The notes: generated from the sequence alone by a model not told the origin. Shown: positions 41,416 to 55,652, numbered from the stretch's first letter. The stretch: DNA of 64,000 nucleotides from Panax quinquefolius (GCA_020205615.1 CM035160.1:10825821-10889820); one strand, 5' to 3'. Numbers and translations: made by a program.

Positions 41416-42254
41416 TAAAAACGGACTAAAGCAACGAACAAAAGATGGACTTTAAAAAAAAGGACACGCGAATTGATTGGGATGAAAAAAATGGGTTAAG
41501 AAGAAAATAAAACCCGATTGTAAATCGATTCAACAATCCCAATCTCTCTCATACTCGCCATTCGCGCCTCTCTCTCAAACTCTTCCCCTCTCTCTTTCAA
41601 GGCTACTGGATGATCGATAAGCATCGTTAGGTCGAGAAATCGAGGAACAAAGCGTGACAACCTTAGATTGTCTGCGCCCATTTGAAATCACTATCATCAG
41701 TTAGCGAATCCATCACTCTCTGTCGATTCTCTCACAAACCCCCTTTCCCCGATTGTACTTAATGTTACCAAGTTGAAGCTAGGGTTTCAAATCATGGGAC
41801 ATCTAATACACAGAGTATAGTTTCTTTTTCATTTTAGCTATATGTTTAAATTGAACTCGTTTCTTATCCTCTAATACACAGAGTTTAATATGAATGCTTG
41901 CAAAACTTGTTGGTTGTTCTTTGATTATTAATTGTTTCTTTTCCACTTGGTGCACTACATACAAATTCAGTCAAGAAATACTAGTTCTTTTGACAGAAAA
42001 TTATTACTGTACATCAAAATTCAAATGGTATACCAAACAAGAAAGATTAGAAATGACATCAATAGACAAAATAGATTCAGAGGCATAGAAAGATTAGAAA
42101 TGACATGTTAGATTAATTGTATATTGTGTTAAACTTTCTCCTTTGTATTATCTGGCATTAGTTTGGCTCACTTATCAGAATAGGATAAGTGAGGAATTAA
42201 AATGGTAGTTCTTTGTCCGGACTTAAATGTTGTTTGTTTTTTTAAACTGTAGGG

Positions 42255-44764
42255 ATGTATGCTAACTTAGAGGATGAAGTACGGGGTAGTGATGAATGTG
42301 GTGATAATGTTGACAATAATGAAAAGGAAGTAGAGAATAAGAGAATTAAAGGGGAGAGTGATGAAGGTAGGGAAAATTTTATCTATAATTCGCAAGTAGC
42401 CGATCATTTCAAACCTAGTGTTGGAAAAGAATTCAAAACAATAGATGAAGTTAGGGATTTTTACAATGCATATGCTAAAGAGGCGGGATTTAGTATTCGA
42501 AGTTGGACTACTAAGAAATTCGAAGGAAGTGACGAAGTCAAAAGGAAAGAATATATACATTTTTAAACAAGGTAAGGGAAAAACAATTGCGGATGTTGAA
42601 ACTAAAAGGCGTCGGGGATCGATAAAAGAGAGTTGTAAAGCAATGGTAGCTGTGTTGAAAATAAATTCTGAGGCTTATGTAGCCACACAATTTATTGAGG
42701 GCCATAGTCATCCATTGGCAACTCCATCAAAGAAACATCTATTAAGATCTCACCGAAGTGTTTCGACTGCGCAAAAGTGTTTGACTCAACAACTTTCCAT
42801 GATAAACATACCCTCACATCAACAATTCAATTTCCTTGGAGTACAGGCTGGAGGGTTTGAAAACATTGGGTGTACACAAACAGATTTATATAATTATGAA
42901 AGGGATAGACGTAATGAGAATCCATCATTCACTTATAAAATTAGGGTCGATAATGAACAGAGGATAACTCATTGTTTTTGGGCGATGCTACCTCTAGAAG
43001 GGCATATAGTTTTTATGGTGATGTAGTAAGTCTTTGATACTACATACAACACCAATCGATATGGGTTGATTTTTGCACCACTGATGGGAGTTAACAAACA
43101 TGGTCAAACCATAATTTTTGCTTGTGCATTCTTAAGTGACGAGACCTCGGAGTCATTTGTTTGGCTATTCAACCAATTTTTAGAGGCTATGCCAGGTGAT
43201 GCCCCTAAAATGATCATTCTTGATCAAGATCCCGATGTCCAAAGTAATATTAGAAACTCTTCCATATACTTTTCATAGATTACATAGTTGGCACATATTG
43301 ACAAAATTTTCTAAAAAATTAGACTCGATGAAGTATAATGCTCATTATAATGAATTTGCCAATTGTATTTGGAATTCGAGTCTAAAGAAGAGTTTGATTT
43401 GACATGGACGAGCTTTGTTGGGAGGAGCGGGTTACATGACAACAAATGGTTACAAACAATGTATGACATTAAATGCATGTTGGGTGCCGACTTATTGTAA
43501 TCATGTTTTTCTCGGTGATATGTCAAGTAGCCAACGAATGGAAAGCTCTCACGCTTTTTTCAAAAGATATATTTCTAAGAATAATTCATTAGTTGATTTC
43601 ATGATCCAATTTAATAGGGGGGCTAATCGCCAACGTCGAGAAGAGTTGTTGGTAGATCACAAAGATTTGATTGAGAAGCTTTAAAGTGAAGATGAATCAT
43701 GACTTTCTTCCAAATGGTTGAAATTTATACTCGGAAATGTTTTATAAATTTGAAGATGAGATATATGGAATGCTTGAATTACCGTTTTGAGCTTATCAAG
43801 GAGAGTGACAATCAATGTATATTTCAAGTTCAGAGAAAAAATGTTCACACATAGTAGAGTCGACACTTATTTATAACAAAAGGATTGGGTTTTGCTTCAT
43901 GTAGTTGCCATAAGTTTGAGAGTATGGGGATACCATGTAGACATGTGCTTGGTTGCTTGCTCAAAATGCATGATTTTGACGAATTACCCCAACAATACAT
44001 CTTGAAAAGGTGGACTAAGAAGGCAAACTCTGTGATAGTGGTTGATAATGAAAGTGGCATAATGATAAATAGTGACAAAGAATATCTAATCAAGCGGAGT
44101 GAATTAATCCAATGTTCTTTGGATGTTATTAATATCGCCCTCACAAACCAAGAAGGAATTAATATGTATAAAGATGCTTTGGCTCGTGTACTCGAATCAA
44201 TCAATCTTGTTGCAGATAGTGGTAAAAGTTCACAATATGGAACTGGTGCAAGTGTAATCTCTGGGAAGATGAGTCGCAATAAAGACCATATGTACAATGA
44301 ACCAAATCAAGTGAGGGCAAAAGGATGTGGCAAAAGACTTAAAGGAGGGAAAGAAAGGGCATTAGTAAAGGCAAAGAAGACAAAAAGTAGACGTTGTCAT
44401 GGTTGTGGGAAAGTTGGACAATCACATGACAAAAGAAATTGTCCAATAGTTGCACATCGGTAAGTAATATTTAAGTAATAGTAAAAATTTTAAACTATCT
44501 CAATCTTTAAATGATGAGTATTATTTTGACTTTTATGTAGAGATTCTCCCAATAATGAAGGTGCAACATCATCTTCAAGTTCAGAGGATGATAATCATAC
44601 AATCCAAGGTTTGATCATTTCTTTTATTCAATATTATGAGTAACATATTAATAAATCTAATATACATACACTTTATTTTATTTACAGGTTCAGAGATGCA
44701 AGATGATGTTGGTTATGGACATTATCCCCAAAATCAAGAGTCGCCGCAACAACAGTTAGATTGA
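42255..44764 (+). pseudogene. FAR1-related sequence (FRS) gene, multiply frameshifted
   Basis: In order: a FAR1 DNA-binding domain (VGKEFKTIDEVRDFYNAYAKEAGF, then CKAMVAV...GHSHPL), a MULE-type transposase core (FAPLMGVNKHGQTIIFACAFL, then ESSHAFFKRYIS), a SWIM zinc finger (ASCSCHKF...IPCRHVLG) and a C-terminal CCHC knuckle (CHGCGKVGQSHDKRNC). Two short 3' exons (44543-44609 and 44689-44764) keep good splice sites and end at TGA. At least six frame changes lie between 42550 and 43850, including one extra T in a T run (about 42560), a lost base near 42984, an extra C near 43034 and a loss at CCCGATG near 43236. FRS proteins are domesticated transposases acting as light-signalling transcription factors. 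This is either a pseudogene or a gene damaged by sequencing error. No transposon termini were found. Confidence 0.78.
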
Positions 44765-45242
44765 TTGTAACGATGTGCCTATATATTGATTTTAACAAAA
44801 TGTAATCCTTATTGACACAATGCACTTGAATAAAATTTTTACTATAAAGTTTTTTTATCAACGCTTTTTCTCATTTAATCAATTGAAGATGGAAGTTCGA
44901 GGTAAGTTTAATTTATTTTTTAGGCTTTATTAATTCAAATTACTTTGATCTTTATATCTGATAAATTTGGTTTATTTGTTATTTCTCGGTGTTGCTTGAA
45001 AATTTTACGGAATATTGGTAAACATTACGGTGCGTGTTAGTGGTGTACCAATTTACGTATATAAAAAGGCCGCTTGGATATTACGGTTTAAATGAGTGGG
45101 TTGTGATCTTTGCTTATCTAGGTCTTCTTGTCTCGGTTTAGTCTTCTTTGATCCGGTTTCCATGGGTCTCTTGCTTTCTACTTTCTATTTTTTTTTCTTC
45201 TTCTTTAGTTTGATCAATGTCTGATCATCGCTTTGTTTGCTT
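44765..45242. other. Flank of the FRS gene up to the solo LTR
   Basis: 3' UTR and downstream sequence of the FRS gene. Continuity resumes at 47777 after the solo LTR insertion. Nothing else recognised. Confidence 0.5.
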
Positions 45243-45247
45243 CATAG

Positions 45248-47771
45248 TGTAAGACCCCAACTTTTATAAATAAAGATGAATTTTCTATAAATATTATTTT
45301 TGAATATTATGGAATAAATTTGATATAATGTTATAGTTGTTGGGTAATATTTATAAATTTTGCAAAGTAAGCAAGTTGTTATAAAATATTCGTTTGGTTG
45401 GGAGAATATTCTTTTTGTCGGAATATTCAATGACGACTGCTCAATCATTAGTGGACCCCATTAACGGAAGTATTGTCGTAGTTAGAAAGCGACAAAATTA
45501 TCTTTCTATAAAAATAACTACAGAGGTGTTACTGTTAAAAGCTGTTGAACTACCCTAAGTAAAAAATACGATGTCTACAGCGTAGTTGTTGTAAGTAGCA
45601 CACGATATTGATTATTGATCTTTACGTGAGAAGTCACTCACCTATGCTCAATTATTGCTACAGAATTCTTTGCATCATATCTCTTATATTATTGATTCAA
45701 TTATTGTCACAAGATCATCACATATAATATGTTATAGTATTAAATCAATAATTGAGGCGACAAGTTATAAATAATTAATAATTGTTGAAAGATTAAATAT
45801 GTGTTGATTAAAAATAAAATGATTTGTGATAATATTTATTCAATCCTTGATGTATATAAAGAGTCTCATTATGAGGCGTTTGTGGTAAGTTTGATTATTT
45901 TATAGAAGCGATATGTCATCATCTAAAGAGTCTCTTCGTCAATAGTAATTACCTTTACGGACGTCAAACCACTTGCCGCTTTCATATTACGGTCGAACCA
46001 CTTGTCGTTTCACATTACAGTGGCCGAACCACTTGTCGTTTCACATTACAAAAGCGCCGAACCACTTGTCGTTTCACATTACTGAGCGTCGAAACCACTT
46101 TTCTTTTCACATCACCAAATCGTCGAGCCACTTGCTTTTCACATGGCGGTCTTAAGTTTGAAATCTTCTATAAATAGAGGCCTAGTGCTTCATTATTTTC
46201 ACGAATTCATTCAAGCTATAGAGAGAAAAGTATAGAGAATATAAGAGAGAAGAAGAAGAGTATTTTGTTCTTACTACACTCTTGCGATTATTCAATCTCC
46301 TACTAAAGTAAGGGGTGTTATTCTTTCTTATTCATGAAGAGAAGCATTGTTATTCCATTTGCTTATTATTACATTGGAATAACTTTGTATACGTGGTTTA
46401 CCCTATACTTGGTGACATTCTTCTATTATTCTCATTGGAACATCACATGCATGTGTTTTACACCCACCTGGTTCCGTCTTATTATTATTCTTTGGAACAT
46501 CCTCATGCATGTGTTTTACACCGGACTGGTTCCGCTCTTTATTATTATTACATTGGAACATCTTATGCATGTGTTTTACGGGACTGGTTCCATTCTTTAT
46601 TATTCTGTTGAATATCCCATGCATGCGTTTTACGCCGGACTGGTTCCGTTATTTATTATTACATTGGAATAACTCTTTGTCTTGCGATTATCGCATGCAT
46701 GGTGATTTCTTTTGTTATTCCATTCTTTATTATACCCAGGTTGGTTAAAACTTTGACTTCTATACTCAATGAAATTAGTGGAATATCCTTGATATTTGCG
46801 CTTCATCCAATATCCTTTCATGGAAATATTCTTCTCAAAGATTCTTGAATTTTACTCTCAAAGCGATGATCATGTTGTGATTTGGATGTTATTGGTTCCT
46901 AGATAAATTAATTCTTGAACTTGTTTTATTGAATTCTTATATCATTGTCATCATCCTCATGTTTATATTATGTTGAAAGTCATTTGTGGCTTGTAGTGCA
47001 TAGATGGACTTGGTATGATTATGACCGAGAGACTATTGATGTAATCGGGAACCGTAATATTACAAATGATGTGGTAAAAATCCTCGGTGGCCCGTAGTGC
47101 ATTGATGGACCGATTGTTGGCATGATCATGACCATTAATGAATACACAAATATTCTTGGCCCGTGAGTGCATGAATAATTGTGGTCGTGATACTAAAAAT
47201 ATCCTCGTCAGTAGTGCGGGGGAGATTCGATGATGTAGAATATTTATTAAAGTGAGTCTCATTATAATGATGATGAAAAACCTTTTAAATCATAAAAGAT
47301 AGTAGATTTTATTTTCTACTTGACACTTTTAATGGATTCTTTGGTTCCATTTGTAGTTAAACTTGATGTTCATTATATTTTATCAATTTAACACTTTGTT
47401 GTAGGTTAATGATAATTTATTCGCATTATCTTAGTCATAATAATTTTTTTCTTCGAGCTAGTTGAGCTCACCCTTTCTTTCACCGCTCTCTTCGAAATGA
47501 GAATATAAATTTGGACGAGTCGGGGAACGGAGTAATGGTCCGAGAGGATAACATTAGTAGTCCTCACTATTCATGAAATAGTGTGAAAATAATTGTAATG
47601 AGGACTCCTTTTGAGTTTGTATAATATCTAGTAGACAATATTTGTATTCAAACTCACGCTTTATGTCGTATTGTACAGCGCAGCAGTTATATTAGTAAGT
47701 TGTATTTAAATTACGTACCATGTATCGACTACCCAAGATGGGTGATGTATACCTAATTTTGGGGCGTCACA
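45248..47771 (+). mobile_element. Solo LTR with perfect target duplication
   Basis: Starts TGTAAGACCCC, ends GGGGCGTCACA, 2524 bp, flanked by CATAG on both sides (45243-45247 and 47772-47776). Same subfamily as the LTR at 1486-4005. TATA box at 46169-46176. No internal region is attached, so the two LTRs of a complete insertion have recombined into one. It includes two tandem arrays, at 45960-46145 and 46345-46735. Confidence 0.95.
45960..46145 (+). repeat. Tandem repeat in the solo LTR upstream of its TATA box
   Basis: About six imperfect units of 25-35 bp sharing ACCACTTGTCGTTTCACATT. They end just before the TATA box at 46169. I do not see this array in the LTR at 1486-4005. Confidence 0.8.
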
Positions 47772-47776
47772 CATAG

Positions 47777-48242
47777 GTTGTCTACTTTGTTGCTTGGTTT
47801 TTATTTGCGATCATGTTGGTTGATCTTTGGTGTTCTTTATGATCATGTTGGTTGTCTGCTTGTGGCAACTACATCTTGCGATCTGTTGGTTGATGATCAA
47901 CTATGTAGTTTATGCGCTTTGGTTTTGAATACGGTTCTTTGTTTGGGCTTTGGGCTATCATATCTCTTCTATGATGGGCTAATTGATTTTACTTTTACAT
48001 TTGGGCTATCTCTTCATTTGGTTACGAGGTAAATGGTGCCTTTTTTTTTTTTTTTTTGGATCTTTGCTTCTGCAATGGGGCTTCATGTCTTTTCTTATTT
48101 TGGATCTTGTTTGGCTTTGTAAAATGATAGGTTTACATTTTAGCTCATTTGAGCTTAGTGCTGTAATGAAAATGATAGGTTCTGCATTTGCCTTGTATCC
48201 AAACTATTGCTTATCTCACATCAAGCAGATAAAAGTATACCA
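47777..48242. other. Intergenic between two LTR insertions
   Basis: T-rich sequence, including a run of about 17 T near 48041-48057. The ORFs here look accidental. This is the remainder of the sequence split by the solo LTR. Confidence 0.5.
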
Positions 48243-50832
48243 TGTGATGCCCCCAAAATAGGTATACATCACCCATTCTGAGTTGTCAATACATGGTACA
48301 GAAACAACTACAATTTTATTATTACAATAGTAAAACTGTGAGTTTGAATACAAATATTATCTTCTAGACAATATCTATACTCAAATAAATCCTCATCACA
48401 TTTATTGATACATTATTTTACAAAATGGTGAGGACTACTAAACAACTCTCTACAGAACCTTCATTCCATTTTCCCAGACTAATTGCTCGCTTATATTCTC
48501 GCCTCACGAGAAGAAAAATGGAACAAAAAAGAAAAGGGTGAGCTCAACTAGCCCAATAAAGAATATTATGACTAAGATAATATACAACAAATTATCATTA
48601 GTCTTCAACAGGAAAAAAAACTAATAGAATACAATAGACAACAAGTTTTAAAACCAATATTCGCAGCGAAATAATAATTCATTAGAAGAGTTAAGTAGAG
48701 AATGCAAACTACTATCTTCATGTATGAATTTAAAAGTTTGTCGTCTATCTTTTATCCCCCATAACATCAATCAACATACATCCGGAATCAAATATTCATC
48801 TTTGCTTACTGAGCCAAAGATATTAATCGATTAATCATGTTCATTTAAACACTGTTCATCTTTGCACTACTGGGCCAAAGATATTCTTCAAAATCATTCA
48901 TCTTTGCACTACTGAAGCCAAAGATATTCAATAATATCATCATTGAAGATGCGAGGATGATGAAAAATATTTTTAAAGAAACGAATCCATTGAAATAAAA
49001 TGACGAGGATTAAGGATTAAGGATTAGAGTACTTTGTTTTATCCATGTCCAAAAATACCTCAAAAATAATCACAGTGGTGTAAAATTCAAGAATGATCAA
49101 AACATGGATACAATCAAAGCTAGTATCCGAATAGATATTTTGACGAAAAGAAATTTTTTCATTTTTCGATGAATAGTCTTAAGATTCGTGAATAGTGTCA
49201 GATATCGTGAATAATATGTCGTATCACGTGAATAGTAACTCAGACACCAAAAGTTCCAAATTTGATAAAAACTTCAGATCAATATTTTAACATAATGATA
49301 TTGAAGAAATAATATCATTACGAAAAAAATAATATCCCTTACCTCGAAAGATTAAATACTTACAAATTTGGAATCTATGTATATAGTCTTTAAAGGAAAA
49401 TTACATCCGCCTAACAATACTCAAAGTATACTCAAAATACTCACAAGAATACGTTTGATAATATAGAGAGAGAAAACTTCAGTTTCTGGTGTGATTTTCA
49501 ATTCTAACCTAAGCACTCTATTTATAGAAAAATTCTTAGAACACCAAAGCAGAAAATTTAATAAAATATTAATATATATTATAAATTTCCTTAGCTCATA
49601 TTTGAAGATCTGATTTGAGCAATTAATATCACATGTTAGCCCACTTAAATGCAAAAAAACGTTTTTCTTTAAAATAATAATTAAAACTTCCAAAAATCAA
49701 TTATTTTAACTTGAACTTCAATAATTCACAATAAATAGCCCTTTTATCGAAAATTCTAATCTCGTAACTTTTTATAGGAAATTCAGTTCTCTACACTTTG
49801 CGGAAGAAAGTTTTCCAAATTCCAAACAAAATTGGCCAAAAATCCACAAACAGACGATTTTACAAGCTATAATCAAATTTCAATCGATAAATGGGGTCCA
49901 ATTTACATGTTTAACATGTTTTAAACATTTATTGCAACAAAAATACTCTTCCTCCTCGTATACTCATATATCCCACATTCGTTGTAAAAATATCACCATT
50001 ATTATATATTTAAAATATAATAATACATTATCAGAAAAAGATAAAATTTCAATTTTCAACAATTGTCACATTAAAATTTTTCTCCATCTATATCCACATA
50101 AAATCAATCATATGAATCAATAATTAATTATTCACAAATAATATTACAGAATTACAATATTGACAACCGTGCGGTTCCGAGGAAGAGGGGTTTCGAATAA
50201 GAATTTCTCCTTCTTGGCGGCGCAATTAGGTGACGAAACCTCTCCTTAGACGAACTTTCTAGACATTGCCAATAATGTTATCTAATAATATTATTCAGAT
50301 AATATGAATTATTGCATCGATAATGAAAAATACTGTGTAATGATAATTTATTGAAACAACAGTAATATAAAATATCAATCTGGTTAATTATTGAATCGAT
50401 AAAATCTTTGAGCGATAATTCTTTGTAACCATTATTAAGTAGTGCCTTGCTCACGTAAGAATCAATAATTGGTGCAATCTGGTGTCTTCTTGTGTTTTAA
50501 CCACCGAGTATTTTAACATATAATCTGTAATAACTACTATTGTTATTTTTAAACAACTTATATTTGTCGCTTTTCTTCATCCAATAAACTTTACATTATG
50601 GGGCCCACATATGGTTTGCATCGTCGTCTAATATTCCCCGACAAGATCTGAATATTCCACGACCAAACGAATATTCCCCACAATAATGAATATTTTATAA
50701 CCACTTGCTTATTTTGAAATATTTGCGTATTTTACCCTAACTATCCACATTAATCAAATCAACCCTTACTTATTTCAAAATAATAAATAGAGAAAATTTA
50801 AATTTCATTAATAATAAGTTTGGGGTCTTACA
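48243..50832 (-). repeat. 3' LTR of the outer element
   Basis: On the minus strand it starts TGTAAGACCCCAAAC and ends GGGGGCATCACA; 2590 bp. TATA box at 49519-49526 (minus). It shares the ACTAAGATAATAT and GAGCTCAACTAGCCCA blocks with the other LTRs. Confidence 0.9.
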
Positions 50833-52682
50833 ACCTCCCTCCTTATGAAATTTAAGTCCTCGAAATTGACGTCACGATTTTGGTGTTTGAAAAGGTGAGG
50901 ATACCTCACTTTTATTTCCGCTTTTCAATTCCTGGTCATTTCCTCTATAGCATGATTCCTCCACGTAACTTTAACTTGTGGTATGACCTTTCTTGCGTAG
51001 GACATGCTCCTTTTATCCAAGATCTTGACGGTACCTCCTCATACGTTAAGTCTTGGCTATCTCATCCGGTTCTAACTCTATAACGTGGTTGGGTCTTTCA
51101 CATATTTACGAAAGTACGGATATGTGAAACACATTATGAACACGAGACATACTCTGAGGTACGCGAGTCTATAGGCTACATTTCCTACTCGGTCAAGAAT
51201 TTGAAATGGACCAATAAATGCGTGGATTGAGCTTTCCTCTCTTCCCAAATCTTGTAACTCCCTTCCATGGAGCAACTTCATGACAATCATGATCCCCACA
51301 CTAAATTCCACGTCTTTTCGATGAAGATCCGCATAACTCTTTTGTCGATCTTGTGTTGGTTTGTATCGTTAATCGAATCATATGGATCTTTTACGTAGTC
51401 ATACGTACGCAACAACTCGGGTCCCAACAATGTTGCTTCACCCACCTCGTCCCCAACATACCGGAGAGCGACACTTTCGTCCCATATAATGCTTCAAATG
51501 GAGCCACACCTATACTTGCTGATAACTGTTGTTGTAGGAGAATTCCACCAATGGTAAATACTTATCCTAACCGCTTGGTTGAAGTCTAGGACACAGAGTC
51601 TTAATAAATCTTCAAGAGTTTGAATAGTCCTTTCGATTGTCCGTCCGTTTGAGGATGGTATGCTTAATCAATCGTAACTCAGGTGCCCATAGCTTTTTGC
51701 AAGCTAACCCAAAATCTTGAAGTGAATCTTGGGTCACGATCCAAAACAATGGATACAGTATATACCATGCAACCTCACAATCTCATTCACGTCATATACT
51801 AGCAAGACGTTCAAGGAATAAGTCTCCGTGATCGGCAAGAAATGAAATGCGGACTTGGTTAATCTATCAACAATAACCCAAATAGCATTGATGCCTTGAG
51901 AAACCATAGGAAGACCCGTAACAAAATCCATGGTAATATGTTCCCACTTCCATTTCGAATCTCAAGTGGTTGCAACGGACCCTTAGGTACTAGATGCTCC
52001 GCCTTTACACGTTAACAAGTTAAACACATCGAGATAAACTTTGCAATCTCTCTTCATATTGTTCCACCAAAATGTATGTCGAAGATCACGATACATTTTA
52101 GTACTTCCGAGATGGATTGTAAATGGTGTATTGTGTGCCTCCATCATAATCTTGTACTTCAAATCGAGTCGTTAGGGACACAAAGTCTAGAGTGGACTCA
52201 AGTATTCCTTCTTCATCAATTCTAAGCTTAAAATAGCTCCTTCTTGTACTTTCTTCTTCATACGCATCGACTCCGGCCTTTGGTGGCTTGAAGCGACCTT
52301 AACTTTTTCTATTAAAGTTGGCTCTATCATATACTTGACATCATCGCACTCATTCCTGCATATGATCTTCTACTCAACGCGTTAGCTACCACGTTCACTT
52401 TTCCGGGATGGTATTGAATAGTGTGGTCGTAGTCTTTCAATAGCTCGAGCCAACGTCGCTGCCGCATGTTGAGTTCTTTTTGAGTGAAGAAATATTTAAG
52501 GCTTTTATGGTGCGAATATATCTCCACTTTCTCCCATATAGATAGTGCCTCTATATCTTTAAGCGCTGAAAGCATTGCTTTGCTAACTCTAGATCATGAG
52601 TAGGATAATTCCTCTCATATTCTTTAAGTTGTCATGAGGCATGGCTATGACTTTCCCACGTTGCATGAGAACACATCCTAAT

Positions 52683-55466
52683 CATAAGACCCAAATTTTT
52701 TAAATAAAAGGAATTTCCTTTATTTATTATTTTGAAATAGTAAGGTTGATTTGATTAATGTGGATAGTTAAGGGTTAAATCACGCAAATATTTCAAAATA
52801 AGCAAGTGGTTATAAAATATTCATTGTTGTGGGAATATTCGTTTGGTCGTGGAATATTAAAATGCTTGTCGGGAATATTAAATGCGACAGTAGCGACCAT
52901 GTAATGGGCCCATAACTGAAAGCGATTGGATGAAGAAAGCGACAAATATAAGTTGTTTTTAAATAACAAACAGTAGTTATTCAAGAATTATCTTTGTTGG
53001 AATACCCGTGGTTAAAACACACTAATACGCGTTGTTGAGCAATAGCACGGTATTGCACCAATTATTGATTCTTACGTGAAGGCACTACTCAATAATGGTT
53101 ACGGTAATTCTTGCTTCATATTTTATTGAGTTAATAATTCTTTGCGTTGATATTTTATATTCTTGTTGTTTGATAATTGTCATTACGATATTTTTTCATT
53201 ATCGAAGCAATAATTCATATTATCCGAATAATATTATTAGATAACATTATTGGCAATGTCTAGAAAGTTACATCTAAGGAGAGGTTTGGTCACCTAATTG
53301 CGGCGCTTGATGAAGAAGAAATTCTTATTGAAAGCCCCTCTTCACTGAAGCTGCACGGTTGTCGATATTGTGATTACGTAATATTATTTGTGAATAATTA
53401 ATTATTGATTTATATGATAAGGAAAATATTGATTTTATGTGGATATAGATGGAGAAAATTTTTAAAATGACAATTGTTGAAAATTAATATTTTATCTTTT
53501 ACGATAAAATAATTCATTTAAATATATTATTTTAATAATATATTAACGGTGATATTTTTACAACGAATGTGGGATATATGAGTATACGAGGAGGAAGAGT
53601 ATTTTTGTTGCAATAAATGTTTAAAACATGTTAAACATGTCGGTGGACCCCATTTATTGACTGAAATTTGATTATAGCCTGTAAAATCGCCCGTTTGTGG
53701 ATTTCGGTCAATTTCTATTTGAAATTTGAAAAAACTTTCTTCTGAAAAGTTGTAGAGAATTGAATTTCCTATAAAAACTCGCGAGATTTGAATTTTCGGA
53801 TGAAAGGGCTATTTATTATGAATTATTGAAGTTCCGGATTAATTGATTATCATTTTTTTGGAGTTTTAAGTAACTTTTGCATGAAAAACGTTTTTGTCAC
53901 TTATGGGACATGTGTTAGTGGTTGATTTCAGCTGATGGTGTGCGTAGGAAGATGTGGAAAAATAATATTATTAATATATTAAATTTTACGCTTTGGTGTT
54001 CTAAGCATTTTCCTATAAATAGGTCTTGGGTTAGAATTGAAAATCACACCGAAAACTAAAATTTTCTCTCTCTATATTATCGGCGTATTCTTGTGAGTAT
54101 TTTGAGTATACTTTGAGTATTGCTAGATTATGCAAGTTCCTTCAAAGACTATACCCTTATTCTAAATTCTAGAAATCTTGATCTTTCGAGGTAAGGGATA
54201 TTATTATTTTTTTTAAGAATGATATTATTTCTTGATATCATTATCTTTGAAATATTGATCTGAAGTTTTTATCAAATTTGGAACTTTTTCATGTCGGGGT
54301 TACTATTCATGGGTTCTTATTCATGAGTTCTTATTCACGAGTTCTTATTCAGAAGTTCTTATTCACGATTTACTATTCACGAGTACTATTAAGCATGAAG
54401 CGTGAAGATGTTTTTGTGGAATTTCTATCTTTTGGTGTCGGAGTTACTATTCACGTGTCACGGCCTTATTCACGTATCTGACCTTATTCACGTATCTGAT
54501 CTTATTCAATAGAAAATAAAATTTCTTCTTTTCGTCCAAAACATCTATTACGGATACTAACTCGATTGTATCCATGTTTTGATCATTCTTGAATTTTACA
54601 CCACTATGATTATTTTTGAGGTATTTTTGGGCGTGGATAAAATCAAGTACGAATCCTTAATCCTTAATCCTTGTCATTTTGTTTCACTTTGGATTCGTTT
54701 CTTTAAAAAAATTTTTTCATCATCCTCGGTCTTAAATGATGATATTATGGAATATCTTTGGCACAGAGTGCAAAGATGAATGATTTCTTAAGAATATCTT
54801 TGGCTGTAGTGCAAAGATGAATGATTTCTGAAGAATATCTTTGGCGTAGTAGTGCAAAGATGAGCAGTGTTTAAATGAACATGACCAATCGATGAATATC
54901 TTTGGCACAGAGTGCAAAGATGAATATTTGATTCGGATGTATATTGATTGATGTTACGGGATAAAAGATGAGCGATGAACTTTTAAATTCATACATAGAA
55001 GATAGTAGTTTGCATTCTCTACTTAACTCTTCTAAATGAATTATTATTTCCGTGCGAATATTGATTTAAAATTTGTTGTCTATTGTATTCTATTAGATTT
55101 TTCCTGTTGAAGACTAACGATAATTTGTTGTATATTATCTTAGTCATAATATTCTTTCTGAGCTAGTTGAGCTCACCCTTTTCCTTTTTGTTCCATTTTT
55201 CTCGGGGAGGCGAGAATATAGCGAGTGCGATGCAGTGGGTATGGAATGAAGGTTTTAGAAAGGATTGTTTAGTAGTCCTCACCATTTTATAAAATAATGT
55301 ATCAATAAATGTGATGAGGATTTATTTGAGTATAGATATTGTTTAGAAGATAATATTTGTATTCAAACTCACGCTTTCTTGTTGTAATAATAAAGTTGTA
55401 GTTGTTTACGTATCATGTATATTGTGACTCGAATGAGTGATGTATACCTATTTTGGGGGCGTCACA
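52683..55466 (+). repeat. 5' LTR of the inner element
   Basis: 2784 bp. TATA box TATAAATA at 54014-54021. Contains a 14-bp tandem repeat (GTTCTTATTCACGA type, 54295-54390) and a repeat of about 40 bp (GAATATCTTTGGCAC...GCAAAGATGA, 54748-54925). Ends GGGGGCGTCACA next to the primer site. Confidence 0.93.
54748..54925 (+). repeat. Tandem repeat in the LTR
   Basis: Four to five copies of a roughly 40-bp unit, GAATATCTTTGGC...GTGCAAAGATGAATGATT. The matching array in the other LTR is at 62221-62400. Confidence 0.85.
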
Positions 55467-55467
55467 A

Positions 55468-55480
55468 TTGGTATCGAGCT
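55468..55480 (+). promoter_or_regulatory. Primer-binding site for initiator tRNA-Met
   Basis: TTGGTATCGAGCT directly follows the 5' LTR. It equals the plant initiator-Met site TGGTATCAGAGC with one base missing in the CAG. First-strand cDNA synthesis primes here. Confidence 0.85.
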
Positions 55481-55652
55481 TAGGGATATGATCTACAGGC
55501 GGAGATCGGGGAATAGAACTAGGAGGGAGAGACGAGTAAATCCTTCGCTAGTGTGTCTACTAAGCTTATTTGTTAGTTAGTCGATTATATAGGGATATTA
55601 TGTGATATATTGATTTCCTTAATTAACCCTTGTTTTATGTGATGATTTGAGA

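Larger units (their letters stand above)
37929..42254. other. Gene-poor intergenic region
   Basis: No supportable gene. Contains a 21-bp-arm hairpin (38987-39037), a truncated MITE-like left end near 38789, a long (TA)n(GA)n tract (40532-40619) and a (TA)n tract (41368-41410). From about 41500 to 41800 the sequence becomes CT-rich, like a promoter and 5' UTR, and probably belongs to the FRS gene, whose first visible coding exon follows an acceptor (CTGTAG) at 42253. Confidence 0.5.

Noticed and set aside
47778..48261. Hydrophobic ORFs
   Set aside because: T-rich sequence gives Phe/Leu-rich translations by chance; no domain, and the second runs into an LTR.
54295..54925. Regularly spaced short repeats resembling a CRISPR array
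   Set aside because: Plant LTR tandem repeats with degenerate units and no unique spacers, duplicated in the partner LTR.
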